Below are positions 42,381 through 51,829 of a stretch of DNA of 56,280 nt, piece after piece. Both the position numbers and the translations under genes were made by a program. The first letter of the stretch is position 1; the number at the start of each line of letters is the position of its first letter. Source of the DNA: Phycisphaerae bacterium (lineage in GTDB: Bacteria > Planctomycetota > Phycisphaerae > UBA1845); assembly GCA_028289375.1 (NCBI GenBank), contig JANQQK010000021.1, positions 1 through 56,280 on the forward strand. Direction: 5' to 3'. The notes under the pieces are model-generated. The model worked only from the letters and a program-made list of their open reading frames with translations, did not search any database and was not told the DNA's origin.

Positions 42381-45038
42381 ATGCACCCGGCAGCGAGCAC
42401 GACATCCGATACCACAACGCCCATCACCATCGAACAGCTCTTGTTCGACGACCTCACCAGACCACCCGCTCCCGCTCCGTTACTCCCACCAGCCATCGCA
42501 ATGATGACCGGCATCACCATCGACGCTGCTTTGCACCCACCATTACTCGCCTACGCCGTGACAACGATCGCAGCCATCGTCTTCACGGCCTCGCGCAATC
42601 TTCGACATGGCACCACGATCGCCGTCGTTTTCACGGCCTTCACCTTTGGCGCAGTCCTTCACGATCACCAGACCCGCCACCGACCTTCCAGCCACATCGC
42701 ATTTCATGTCGGCTCCGAACGCTCCATCGCCCGCATCACCGGCACCATCATCACAGAACCGAACACGCCCCAACGCGACACCGGCATCTTCGGACGGTGG
42801 ACCTTCCGCCCACCCGCTACCCGATTCCTGCTCGATACCCACTCAATCGACACCCGCCAAGGCCCCGCGTTAGTCACCGGACCCATCAGCGTCAGCGTCA
42901 ATGGCCAAACACACAACATCACACGAGGACAACGCGTCACCATCCTCGGCACGATCTCGACATACACGCCTCCCGCCAACCCCGGAGGCTTCGATTACCG
43001 TCAATGGCAGATCCGCCGCGGCATCCACGCCCACCTTCGCACCAACCCCGCAAACATCACCATCGATCCGGTCCAGCCTGCCGGCATGCACCGCTGGATC
43101 GCGCGATGGCGCAACCTGACCAGCCAACTCCTCCTTGGTCCAGACCCCACCGACCTCTCCCACGATCAGCAACTCATCCAAACCATGGTCCTCGGCCGAC
43201 GCACCGCCGTCACATCCGAAACCGAAGACCTCTTCCGCCGCACAGGCCTGACGCACTACCTCTCGGTTAGCGGCGCCCACGTCGGCGTCGTCGCATCGTT
43301 CGTCTGGTTTCTCACACGCTTCACAGGCCGATCCCGCCGCAACACCGCCATCATTGTGCTGATCGCCCTGATGTCCTACGCCGCCCTCGTCGACCCCCGA
43401 CCGCCCATCTTCCGCGCCACCATCATCGGCATCGTCTTCTGCGTCGGCTTGATCCTTCGCCGGCGTTCGACAGGCGCGAACACGCTCGCCCTCGCCGCCA
43501 TCATCCTGCTCACCATGCGCACCACCATGCTCTTCGAACCAGGTTTCCAGATGTCCTTCGCCGCGGTCGCCGGCATCATCTTCCTGCGATCACCCATCTA
43601 CGGCGCATTCAAACGCACCCTCATCACCCACGGCCTGCGCATCGATCGGTCCACCCTTCCCGGAAACAACCCGCGCGCGAGACTCAGACGCGTCGTCCAT
43701 ACGCTCATCGCCACATCCGTCTACGGCATCTCCGCATTCCTCGCCTCCGCCCCCGTCGCAGGATTCCACTTCGACCACATCGCCCCCCTCGGCCCCATCG
43801 CCAGCCTGCTCGTCTTTCCGCTCTTCGCGCTCACCCTCTTCTCCGGCGTGCTCACCATCCTCGTCGGCATCCTTATCCCCATCGCGGCCCCACTCTTCCA
43901 GGCCATCACCAACACCGCCGCTTCCGCCCTGTTACTCGAAACACGCCTCATCGATCACGTGTCCCCAAACATCACGGGCATCCCCGCTGGCATCGTCCGA
44001 TCACTCTATTTCGCCATCGTCCTCATCGCCGCCGCCAACGCCCGCATCGGTTCCTATTCTCTCTGGACGCACATCAAGAACAGACTCCCCGCCAACCCAA
44101 TCCGCCAACGCACCATCGCCCGCGTCATCGTCGCCGGCACATTCGCAACATGCACCGCATTCCCATTCGTCGCGCATCGCACCGCCACGCCGAACGCCCT
44201 GTCCATCACCCACCTCGCCGTTGGCGCCGGCACCGCCGCGGTGATCCAGTTTCCCGACGGCACCACATGGATCTACGACTGCGGCACCCGCCGCGCCTAC
44301 GACCTCGCCGACCGCACCGTCATCCCCTACCTCAAACACGCCGGCATCAACCGCATCGACCGACTCATCATCAGCCATCCCAACCTCGACCACCTCAACG
44401 GCGTCCTCAACCTCGTCGACAACTTCCCCACAGGCCCCGTCACCATCAACCACCACTACGAACACCACATGGCCGGTGACAGCCCCGACCGCCTCCTCCT
44501 CGCCGCCCTCCAACGTCGCAACCACCCGGTCGACAAAATCGAAGACATCGACCTCACCACCATCCCCGACACCAACATCGAACGCCTCTGGCCACTCGCG
44601 GACCTGCCCCCAACCGAACCCGCCAACGAGTCCTCAACCGTCCTCAGGATCACCCACGCCAACCAGTCGATCCTCATCCCCGGCGACATCGAGCAATACG
44701 CCATGGACCAGCTCCTCAACCACCACGCCGACCAACTCACCGCCGACGTCCTCGTCCTCCCCCACCACGGCAGTTCTGAGAAAAACACCGCCCGCTTCAT
44801 CGCCACCGTCAACCCCACGGTCTGCATCCGTTCCACCCACCAGCGCTGGGACGAAACCGGCGACCAACTTCTCGATGCCATCGCCGGTCGCCCCGTGTTC
44901 AGTACCGCTGATCATGGCGCAGTCACGGTTCGCCTCGACCCATCCGGCATCACCGCCACCGCCCATTGGGCTGACAAACGTCCGCCGCTACACATTCCGC
45001 GTGCAGAAAATCCGCAGGACACGTCGATAAAACCCTAA
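42381..45038 (+). CDS. comEC: ComEC/Rec2 family DNA-uptake channel with metallo-beta-lactamase domain
   Basis: The protein has 885 aa. N-terminal helices and a DUF4131-like/OB domain (about 90-230; VTGPISVSVNGQTHN, GFDYRQWQIRRGI) are followed by the competence membrane domain (about 255-560; LTHYLSVSGAHVGVVAS). The C-terminal metallo-beta-lactamase domain (about 600-860) has LIISHPNLDHLNG, with Asn in place of the first Asp of the usual HxDxDH, plus LVLPHHGSS and STHQRWDETG. By family it carries single-stranded DNA across the inner membrane during transformation. No other com gene is in the window, but the type IV pilin-like proteins here are processed by similar machinery. It is divergent from the HAD gene with a 56-nt gap. 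Confidence 0.93.
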   Translation: MHPAASTTSDTTTPITIEQLLFDDLTRPPAPAPLLPPAIAMMTGITIDAALHPPLLAYAVTTIAAIVFTASRNLRHGTTIAVVFTAFTFGAVLHDHQTRHRPSSHIAFHVGSERSIARITGTIITEPNTPQRDTGIFGRWTFRPPATRFLLDTHSIDTRQGPALVTGPISVSVNGQTHNITRGQRVTILGTISTYTPPANPGGFDYRQWQIRRGIHAHLRTNPANITIDPVQPAGMHRWIARWRNLTSQLLLGPDPTDLSHDQQLIQTMVLGRRTAVTSETEDLFRRTGLTHYLSVSGAHVGVVASFVWFLTRFTGRSRRNTAIIVLIALMSYAALVDPRPPIFRATIIGIVFCVGLILRRRSTGANTLALAAIILLTMRTTMLFEPGFQMSFAAVAGIIFLRSPIYGAFKRTLITHGLRIDRSTLPGNNPRARLRRVVHTLIATSVYGISAFLASAPVAGFHFDHIAPLGPIASLLVFPLFALTLFSGVLTILVGILIPIAAPLFQAITNTAASALLLETRLIDHVSPNITGIPAGIVRSLYFAIVLIAAANARIGSYSLWTHIKNRLPANPIRQRTIARVIVAGTFATCTAFPFVAHRTATPNALSITHLAVGAGTAAVIQFPDGTTWIYDCGTRRAYDLADRTVIPYLKHAGINRIDRLIISHPNLDHLNGVLNLVDNFPTGPVTINHHYEHHMAGDSPDRLLLAALQRRNHPVDKIEDIDLTTIPDTNIERLWPLADLPPTEPANESSTVLRITHANQSILIPGDIEQYAMDQLLNHHADQLTADVLVLPHHGSSEKNTARFIATVNPTVCIRSTHQRWDETGDQLLDAIAGRPVFSTADHGAVTVRLDPSGITATAHWADKRPPLHIPRAENPQDTSIKP

Positions 45039-45087
45039 AGTCGCGGGAACGACTTTCCAGAACCATACCAACAGGCAGGGACGCCGC

Positions 45088-48000
45088 ATGAACCTCCGTC
45101 TGATCGCCATCACCGTCTTCGCATCCATCGCTGCCAACGTCATCGCACAACCCGCGATCGATCCGCAGGACGAAACCTCCTGCCGGATGGATCAGGTCGT
45201 CTTCACCGCCACGATGGACGTCACCGGCATTGGCTCACCTGAATTCGAATGGTCCTTCTCGCCGCCCGACAGCGGGACCTTCTTCGTCCTGCAGGACGGC
45301 GACCGCAACGATCGCGTCTCCATCGTCGACGATTTCTCCACCCCATCCGCCGCCACCAGCACGCTCACCATCATCGACACCGACGCCGACATCGACACCG
45401 GCACCTACCGGGTCAGGGTCGACAACCAGATCGACGACGCCACCCTCAACTTCTACACCGAAACCACCGTCGATCCCGCAGCCGACCCAGCCACCATCTG
45501 CCTCGGCGACACAACACAACTGATGTCCAACCCGACAGACAGCGGCGTCGGCACTCCCTTCATCCTCTGGACCGTGCGCGCAGGACCATCCACCAGTCCA
45601 GGACAATTCGACCCCAACCCCGCCACTGCCGATCCCACGTTCACACCGAACGCAGACGGCACATACGAAATCGAAGCCTCCATCATCGACGGCTTCTGCG
45701 ATGCCGAATTCGCCGACGAGATCAACGTCAACGTCCTTCCCGAACTCCGCGTCGACCCGCAACCCGACGAATCCACGACCTGCCAAGCCAACACCATCAT
45801 CCTCGACGCCAACCCCGCCGGCGGATCGGCCAACTACACCTACGCTTGGTCCATCACTGCAGGCCCCGACCTCAGTCCATTCCAGCTCGACAACGAAGAC
45901 ACCATCACCCCCGAATTCACCCCATTCGCCATCGGCTCCTTCGACTTGGCGGTCACCATCACCGACGACCAGTGCCTCGACCCCGTCACCGAAACCATGA
46001 CCATCGAGGTCAGCAACACCGGCGTCGACGTCGTCGCCGTCGCGGAACAGGACACCCTCTGCCTAGGCCAATCCACCAACCTGACCGCCGACCAGACCCC
46101 CGACAACGGCATCTACAACTACGAATGGTCCATTCAAAGCGGGACGGATTCCGACCTGTCCCAGTTCAGCGTCATCGATGCGCAAGACACGGTCTTCACC
46201 CCCACCACGCCCGAGCCTTACGTTCTGCGCGTCACACTCGACGGCAACGCCTGCGGAGCCATCGACGACGTGACCATCAACGTTCGAGAAGGAACAGAAG
46301 TCCAACCATCCGCCGCCCAATCGAGCGTCTGCGTCAACGAACTGATTCAACTCTTCGCCAATCCCGTCGGCGGAGTTCAGGAGGGCCAATCGTATACCTG
46401 GTCTGTCGACCAGGGGACTTCCGCAAGCAACGACCAATTCTCCAACCGCTTCGTCGCCAACCCTGTCTTCACGCCATTCGAGACCGGTGGCTATGTGCTC
46501 CGCGTCGTCCTGGCCGATGACATTTGCGATTCCAGCAACATGGGGACCGTCAATCTGAATTCGACCGAATCCATCATTGCAGAACCGACGCCCAACGACC
46601 CAACCACCTGCGTCGGCGCCAGCATCTCCCTCAACGCGAACGCATCCGGCGGCCCCGATGCATACACCTACGCATGGAGCATCACCAACGGCCCGAACCT
46701 CAGCCCCGCCCAACTGGTCGATCCCACGTCCGCCAACCCACTCTTCACCCCGACAGACCCGACTGTCCCCGGAAACGAGTACGTCATTCGCCTCGTCGTC
46801 TCCGGTGATGGCTGCCCCGATTCCGACCCCGTCGATGTGATCGTCACCGTGTCCAGCACCTCCACCGTCGATGCCACCGCCGATGACGACCTCATTTGTG
46901 TCGGCGGCAGCACACGCGTCCGTTCCAACATCGTCGGCCCCGGCGCCACCGTAACCTGGTCAGTTGCCAAGGGTAGCCCCGACATGAGCGACAGCCAGTT
47001 CTCCAACCCCAACGCCGCCAACCCACTCTTTTTCCCGACCACAGATGGCGACTATGTCCTTGAAGTCGAAGTGGACCAGGGATGCGGATTGGCGGACGAC
47101 ACAGTCGACATCCGAGTTTTCAACCAGCCTGTCATCGCCCCCGCCGCATCACCCGAGACAACCTGCAGCGGCGAAGCGATCGACCTGTTCGCCAATCAGA
47201 TGGGCAGTGAAACCGGCAAGTACTTCTGGCGAGTCACCGCCGGCCCCAATGACCCCGACCAGTTCGCCGATCCCTTCTCCGCCGACACCACGTTCACACC
47301 ATCCACGACCGGTGACTACACGATCGAACTGACCTACGACGATCTCGTCTGCAACGAATTGATTACCGAGGAAGTTGACATCACCGTCGAGACACCGGTC
47401 ACAGCAGCGCCCGACACGGATCCACCCGGCACAACCGCTGCATGCGTCAATCAGGCCTTACCACTTCAGGCCAACCCCGCCGGCGGCGATGGCACGTACA
47501 CATACACATGGTCGATTGCGTTCGACCCGTTCTTCGATGGTTCGGATGAATTTGAGGAATTCGACAACGTCAACAGCGAAACACCAACGTTCACCGCCGA
47601 TCAGGTCACAACCAATCAGAACTACCAGTTGCAACTCGTCGTGTCCGATGGCGTCTGCGACCCGTCCGACACCGCCATCCTCGAACTCGCCGTCACCCCA
47701 CCGATCACGATCGATCCGGTGATCCCAAACGCCATCATCATCCCCAACGAACCCGACGACATCATCAACCTCGTCGTCGACGTCCCGTTCGAGATCGACG
47801 CACAAGCCACTGGCGGCGGAAACGTGGACTACCAGTGGTCGATCGCATCAGCCCCACCCGGCGGTTCGTCCATCACACAGTTCGATCCGGCCAACACCGC
47901 CAACACGGAATTCACCCCAATCGAAACCGGCGAATACCGCATCCGACTCGTCGCCGACGACGGCGTCTGCGAACCAGCCACCGTTGAAGTCGCCTTCACC

Positions 48001-49479
48001 TCCACCGAAGGCGTCATCTCGCAAGCCTCCGCCGACCGCGATGTCATCTGTGCCGACCAGACCGCCCAACTCGACGCCATGGCCATGGGCGGCAGTGGCA
48101 ACTACACCTACGCGTGGGTCATCACCAGCGGCGACAACGATCCCATGCAATTCAGCAACACCGAAATCGAAAACCCTGTTTTCACGCCCAATGGCGTTGG
48201 TAGCTACACGATTCAGGTCACCGTCACCGAAGACGAACTCCCACCCGCCGTCGGAACCATCGACCTGACCGTCACCGCCACCCAACTCGCCATCACCGCA
48301 CAACCCGTCGCCACCGAAGCATGCGTGGGCGACAATGCCACCTTCAGCGTCGCCGTCGAGGATGACACCGGCGTCACGTACCAATGGCAACGCAATTTTC
48401 AGGAAATCCCTGGTGCCACAAACGCGGTGTTGATTATCGAGGACGTAACTACGGATGATGCTGGTGCCTATCGATGCATCGTCACCGGTCCATGCGACGA
48501 CGGTTTCACAAACGTCGCAGCATTGACCATCGAGATTCCACCCGACCTCCCCACCGTCGTCGCCGCCACCAACCAACTCAATCCGCAGGCAGCGCAGTTG
48601 GGCAACGTCATCACCAGTTGCGACTTCACCGGCAACCTCGCCGACGTTGGCCGCATCACCGCAACCGGACAGACCATCGCGTGGGTCACCGGCATCACCA
48701 TGGACAACCCCACCGAGACCCTTTACGCCAGCGTCCGCGTCGCCACCGATCCGCCGTCCCCAAACCAACCGCATTACCTCGCCACGGTCGACCGAACCTC
48801 CGGCAGCGCAGCCCTCGTCGGGGAACTGACCCAACCGATCGCGGATATCGCCGTTGACCCGTCCGGCAACCTATACGCCATCAGCGGCACCGAGCTTGGT
48901 ACCGGCGGACAGATTTACACCGTCAACACCAACACCGCCGAGCTGACCGAAACCGTGATTCCCCCATTCAGCAACGAGTTTGGCCACACCATCGCGTTCG
49001 ACTCAGATGGAAGCCTCTACCATCACGGATTCTCACCAGGTGACTACGCACGCCTCTCGCGCATCAACCTGGCCAATCCCGGTTCGCCGGAAACCGTCCG
49101 TGAATACACCGGCGACCAGCGACGAGCCTGGGCCGCCCTCGCCATCGGGCAGGGTCTTTTCCTCGCCTCCGTTGCCACCCCCGGCGGGGAATCTCCCGGT
49201 GAGCTCTGGTCGGTCGATCCGGTCACGTTTGATCGAACGGTGCTTGGACCGATTCGAGCAGAATCGGGCATGGGCGTTCGACCGGAGGGGCTTGCGTTTG
49301 TGGATTGCATTTTCGCAGATGCCAACTGTGACAACGTCGTTGACATCATGGAGTTTGGCGGATTTGGCGCGTGCGCTGCGGGATCAGGTGATGGCTGCTC
49401 CGGCTTCGATGCAAACACCGACGGTGCGATCGATCTGCTCGACTTTGGTGCGTTCCAGCGCGTGTTCAATGGTTCGTAA
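45088..49479 (+). CDS. Giant secreted PKD/Ig-repeat protein with dockerin-like C-terminus
   Basis: The protein has 1463 aa; the ATG at 45088 follows GGCAGGGA. The signal peptide is LRLIAITVFASIAANVIA. About ten repeats of 85-100 residues cover residues 130-1080, each with CxGxxxxLxANPxGG, YTYxWSIxxGP, QFxxxxxxNPxFTPxxxGxY and VxVxDxxC, a PKD-like beta-sandwich with one conserved disulfide. An Ig-like domain follows (TYQWQRNFQEIPGA, DDAGAYRCIV). A propeller-like region (LYASVRVATD, YLATVDRTSGSA, NLYAISGTELG) precedes the C-terminal dockerin-like loops DANCDNVVDIMEFGGFG and DANTDGAIDLLDFGAFQ. No catalytic motif was found. An adhesin or matrix fibre is likely. Confidence 0.88.
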   Translation: MNLRLIAITVFASIAANVIAQPAIDPQDETSCRMDQVVFTATMDVTGIGSPEFEWSFSPPDSGTFFVLQDGDRNDRVSIVDDFSTPSAATSTLTIIDTDADIDTGTYRVRVDNQIDDATLNFYTETTVDPAADPATICLGDTTQLMSNPTDSGVGTPFILWTVRAGPSTSPGQFDPNPATADPTFTPNADGTYEIEASIIDGFCDAEFADEINVNVLPELRVDPQPDESTTCQANTIILDANPAGGSANYTYAWSITAGPDLSPFQLDNEDTITPEFTPFAIGSFDLAVTITDDQCLDPVTETMTIEVSNTGVDVVAVAEQDTLCLGQSTNLTADQTPDNGIYNYEWSIQSGTDSDLSQFSVIDAQDTVFTPTTPEPYVLRVTLDGNACGAIDDVTINVREGTEVQPSAAQSSVCVNELIQLFANPVGGVQEGQSYTWSVDQGTSASNDQFSNRFVANPVFTPFETGGYVLRVVLADDICDSSNMGTVNLNSTESIIAEPTPNDPTTCVGASISLNANASGGPDAYTYAWSITNGPNLSPAQLVDPTSANPLFTPTDPTVPGNEYVIRLVVSGDGCPDSDPVDVIVTVSSTSTVDATADDDLICVGGSTRVRSNIVGPGATVTWSVAKGSPDMSDSQFSNPNAANPLFFPTTDGDYVLEVEVDQGCGLADDTVDIRVFNQPVIAPAASPETTCSGEAIDLFANQMGSETGKYFWRVTAGPNDPDQFADPFSADTTFTPSTTGDYTIELTYDDLVCNELITEEVDITVETPVTAAPDTDPPGTTAACVNQALPLQANPAGGDGTYTYTWSIAFDPFFDGSDEFEEFDNVNSETPTFTADQVTTNQNYQLQLVVSDGVCDPSDTAILELAVTPPITIDPVIPNAIIIPNEPDDIINLVVDVPFEIDAQATGGGNVDYQWSIASAPPGGSSITQFDPANTANTEFTPIETGEYRIRLVADDGVCEPATVEVAFTSTEGVISQASADRDVICADQTAQLDAMAMGGSGNYTYAWVITSGDNDPMQFSNTEIENPVFTPNGVGSYTIQVTVTEDELPPAVGTIDLTVTATQLAITAQPVATEACVGDNATFSVAVEDDTGVTYQWQRNFQEIPGATNAVLIIEDVTTDDAGAYRCIVTGPCDDGFTNVAALTIEIPPDLPTVVAATNQLNPQAAQLGNVITSCDFTGNLADVGRITATGQTIAWVTGITMDNPTETLYASVRVATDPPSPNQPHYLATVDRTSGSAALVGELTQPIADIAVDPSGNLYAISGTELGTGGQIYTVNTNTAELTETVIPPFSNEFGHTIAFDSDGSLYHHGFSPGDYARLSRINLANPGSPETVREYTGDQRRAWAALAIGQGLFLASVATPGGESPGELWSVDPVTFDRTVLGPIRAESGMGVRPEGLAFVDCIFADANCDNVVDIMEFGGFGACAAGSGDGCSGFDANTDGAIDLLDFGAFQRVFNGS

Positions 49480-49493
49480 CAAGCTGGAATTGG

Positions 49494-49521
49494 TTGGCAG
49501 CCCCGCACCCGCCGCTATACT
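49494..49521 (+). promoter_or_regulatory. Promoter of the cdaA-cdaR operon
   Basis: TTGGCA (49494-49499), a 16-nt spacer and TATACT (49516-49521). It starts 15 nt after the stop of the PKD-repeat gene and gives a leader of about 40 nt. Confidence 0.6.
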
Positions 49522-49566
49522 CAAAACCGATACGCGTCAGAAATCCGGGACTCGAAGTTAGAACAC

Positions 49567-50514
49567 ATGCTCGTCGACCATGCATTCGATCAGTGCAACA
49601 TGCTGCTTCAATCGGGAGCGTTCGACGCCTTTACGACCTATCTCGACCGCATCCGCACGTATGGTATCTTCGCGATCATTTTCGAGTTCATTCTCATTGG
49701 CGGCAGCGTCTACATCGCCCTGAACTTTCTCGAAGGCACGCGCGGCGCTAAGCTGCTCGAGTCACTGGCCATCATCGTCGTCACCAGTTTCCTCGTCGTT
49801 CGCCTCGTCGCCGAAACGCTCCAGCTCGACCGCATTATCTTTCTTTACCCCTACTTTCTTGGCGGAATCCTTCTCACCACGCTCGTCGCCTTTCAGCCGG
49901 AAATCAGACGCGGACTGATACGTGTCGGTGAAGCCCGCTGGCTGCGGTCATGGTCCTCCGAAGCCAACGAGACCATCGACCCCATCGTCACGGCCTGCGC
50001 TCGACTGAGTCAGAAGAAGATCGGCGCTCTGTTGGCCATCCAGCGCGACGTCGGCATCGACGCTGTTGTCGAAACGGGTGTGCGGCTTGACGCGATCATC
50101 TCCGCCGAATTGCTCGAGACCATTTTCTGGCCTGGATCTGCTTTGCATGATCTCGGCGTCGTCGTCCGCGACGATCTGATCATCGCCGCATCCTGTCAGT
50201 TTCCCATCGCAGAATCGGGCGACGTCGCCCAATCCCTCGGAAGCAGACACCGTGCAGCCCTTGGCCTCAGTCAGGACTGCGACGCACTGATCATCGTTGT
50301 CAGCGAAGAGACCGGAACGATCAGCCTCGCGGTCAGTGGCAGACTCTATCGCCCACTGACCCCCGCGGAACTTCGTGAACGACTCTACGCCGGGCTGACA
50401 ACAGTGCCGGAAGAAGACCCCGAGCCGGAAGCTGTCGAGGAGGAGGTCGATTCGCCGGCCACCGAGCCCGCCTCCCCGACACAATCGCAGTCCAAAGCGA
50501 CGGTGGAATCCTAG
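49567..50514 (+). CDS. cdaA: CdaA-type diadenylate cyclase with altered DGA motif
   Basis: The protein has 315 aa; the ribosome binding site is weak. Three N-terminal helices (about 33-105) and a juxtamembrane helix lead to the DAC domain (about 115-265): ETGVRLDAIISAELLETIF, then SALHDLGVVV where most enzymes have LHDGAVII, then GSRHRAALGLS with RHR 227-229 intact and IVVSEETGTISLA. DAC enzymes join two ATP to c-di-AMP, with the DGA aspartate binding metal (Asp195 here is kept). The two residues after it are Leu-Gly in place of Gly-Ala. The acidic tail (PEEDPEPEAVEEEVDSPATE) is low-complexity. The stop codon directly abuts the start of cdaR, so the two are translationally coupled. Confidence 0.9.
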   Translation: MLVDHAFDQCNMLLQSGAFDAFTTYLDRIRTYGIFAIIFEFILIGGSVYIALNFLEGTRGAKLLESLAIIVVTSFLVVRLVAETLQLDRIIFLYPYFLGGILLTTLVAFQPEIRRGLIRVGEARWLRSWSSEANETIDPIVTACARLSQKKIGALLAIQRDVGIDAVVETGVRLDAIISAELLETIFWPGSALHDLGVVVRDDLIIAASCQFPIAESGDVAQSLGSRHRAALGLSQDCDALIIVVSEETGTISLAVSGRLYRPLTPAELRERLYAGLTTVPEEDPEPEAVEEEVDSPATEPASPTQSQSKATVES

Positions 50515-51549
50515 ATGTTTGAGTCCATGAAAGTCCCAGCCGCCACGGTTTTTCTCACCGTTCTCATCTGGGGATTGGCGGATCAATTGGCCACCGAAAC
50601 GCTTGAGATCACCGTGCCCATCCGCATCCGCAGCGCGCCCGGCAGCGGCTTGGTCGTCAGCACGTTTGGCGAGACGCCGGATACCGTAACCGTACGGCTT
50701 GCTGGTCGTCAGCGCGACATCAACACCGTGCGTGACAGCCAGCGCGACCCGGTCGTCATCGAGTTGGACCGCAACAGCGTCCGCAACCGCGAACTCAATC
50801 CCTTCGAACTCTCCACGCTCGAAGCGCTGCAGGCCCGCAAGTCGTCGTTTCTGGGTTGCACCGTTGAAAGCGTCGAACCCGACGTCATTCGCCTGCTCAT
50901 CGACCGCACCGAAAAGCACGAGATTCCCGTACGCATCAAACCCGGCCAGATCCAATACATCGCCCCGCCGCGCGTCGAACCCAACACCGTCGTTGTCAAT
51001 ATTCTCCGGTCCAGGTTCGCCCGCATCAAAGACGCCCAGCCGCACATTCTCGTTGACGCCGAGACCCATCTCCGCGATCAATCCGAGGACGTGGCGCTTC
51101 GTTTGCCGATTCCGCTTGAACGGGTTGTCCACAGCGAACTCGGCAACGTCTCCGCACGCGATATCGAGCCGGACACCGTGACGCTCCGCGCCACCCTCCG
51201 CCAGCGCGTCAAGGACGCCACCCTCCAGGCAGTCCCCATCAAGTTCCAACTCAGCCGAAACCTTCTGAATGGCTACGACATCGAATTTCGTGATCGCAAC
51301 CCGGTCGAAACCCTGACCGTTCGCATCTCCGGGCCAGCCGAGGAAGTGGATCGCCTCGAAAGCGGCGAGCGACGCACGTTCGCCATCATCACGATTGGCA
51401 GCACAAACATTTTGGATCAAGCAGAGTATCAGTTTTTCCGCCCAGAGTTGAATCTTCCCGCAGGTGTCACCTTGGCGGAGGGCGAGACGCTTCCGAACTT
51501 CGAGCTGCGCGTCGTGCCGCGGGACTCGGGCGGCGATGATCTTCCCTGA
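50515..51549 (+). CDS. cdaR: CdaR/YbbR-domain regulator of diadenylate cyclase
   Basis: The protein has 344 aa. A single N-terminal membrane segment (KVPAATVFLTVLIWGLADQ) is followed by about three YbbR repeats of 75-90 residues: ITVPIRIRSAPGSGL...PDTVTVRLAGRQRDI, EIPVRIKPGQIQYIA...PNTVVVNILRSRFARI, and LPIPLERVVHSEL...PDTVTLRATLRQRV with a fourth, looser region. YbbR proteins bind CdaA from the outer face of the membrane and tune c-di-AMP synthesis. The gene begins at the base after the cdaA stop. The usual next gene, glmM, is absent; a 5S rRNA follows. Confidence 0.88.
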   Translation: MFESMKVPAATVFLTVLIWGLADQLATETLEITVPIRIRSAPGSGLVVSTFGETPDTVTVRLAGRQRDINTVRDSQRDPVVIELDRNSVRNRELNPFELSTLEALQARKSSFLGCTVESVEPDVIRLLIDRTEKHEIPVRIKPGQIQYIAPPRVEPNTVVVNILRSRFARIKDAQPHILVDAETHLRDQSEDVALRLPIPLERVVHSELGNVSARDIEPDTVTLRATLRQRVKDATLQAVPIKFQLSRNLLNGYDIEFRDRNPVETLTVRISGPAEEVDRLESGERRTFAIITIGSTNILDQAEYQFFRPELNLPAGVTLAEGETLPNFELRVVPRDSGGDDLP

Positions 51550-51624
51550 TCGTCCAATCGGGGTCGATGTCCAATCTCACGCGAAAAATCACACGGAATT
51601 GATCGAAAAGCCGCTTCCAGTGGC

Positions 51625-51652
51625 TTGACGCCCTACCGCGACCTGTTATCAT
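51625..51652 (+). promoter_or_regulatory. Promoter of the 5S rRNA gene
   Basis: TTGACG (51625-51630), a 16-nt spacer and TATCAT (51647-51652). The predicted start is 7 nt later, at the first base of the rRNA (51660). Confidence 0.75.
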
Positions 51653-51659
51653 CCGCGTC

Positions 51660-51762
<103 letters not shown>

Positions 51763-51771
51763 ATTTTTTTT

Positions 51772-51795
51772 CAGCCGCTTCACGCGGCTGTTTTT
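51772..51795 (+). terminator. Terminator of the 5S rRNA gene
   Basis: CAGCCGC (51772-51778), a 5-nt loop and GCGGCTG (51784-51790), then TTTTT. Eight T also lie between the rRNA end and the stem. Confidence 0.9.
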
Positions 51796-51829
51796 ATGCG
51801 CTGACCGCGTCCACGCCCCGGCTGAATGT

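Noticed and set aside
45037..45056. Small hairpin AAAGTCG-cgggaa-CGACTTT at the end of comEC
   Set aside because: The stem has only 7 bp, overlaps the stop codon and has no T-run, so it is not called as a terminator.
45249..46520. 423-codon plus-strand frame with long Arg/His runs
   Set aside because: It is frame-shifted within the PKD-repeat gene; the composition comes from reading C-rich codons out of frame.
49948..51420. 490-codon minus-strand open frame
   Set aside because: It overlaps cdaA and cdaR on the other strand, has no ribosome binding site and no domain; both overlapped genes are certain.
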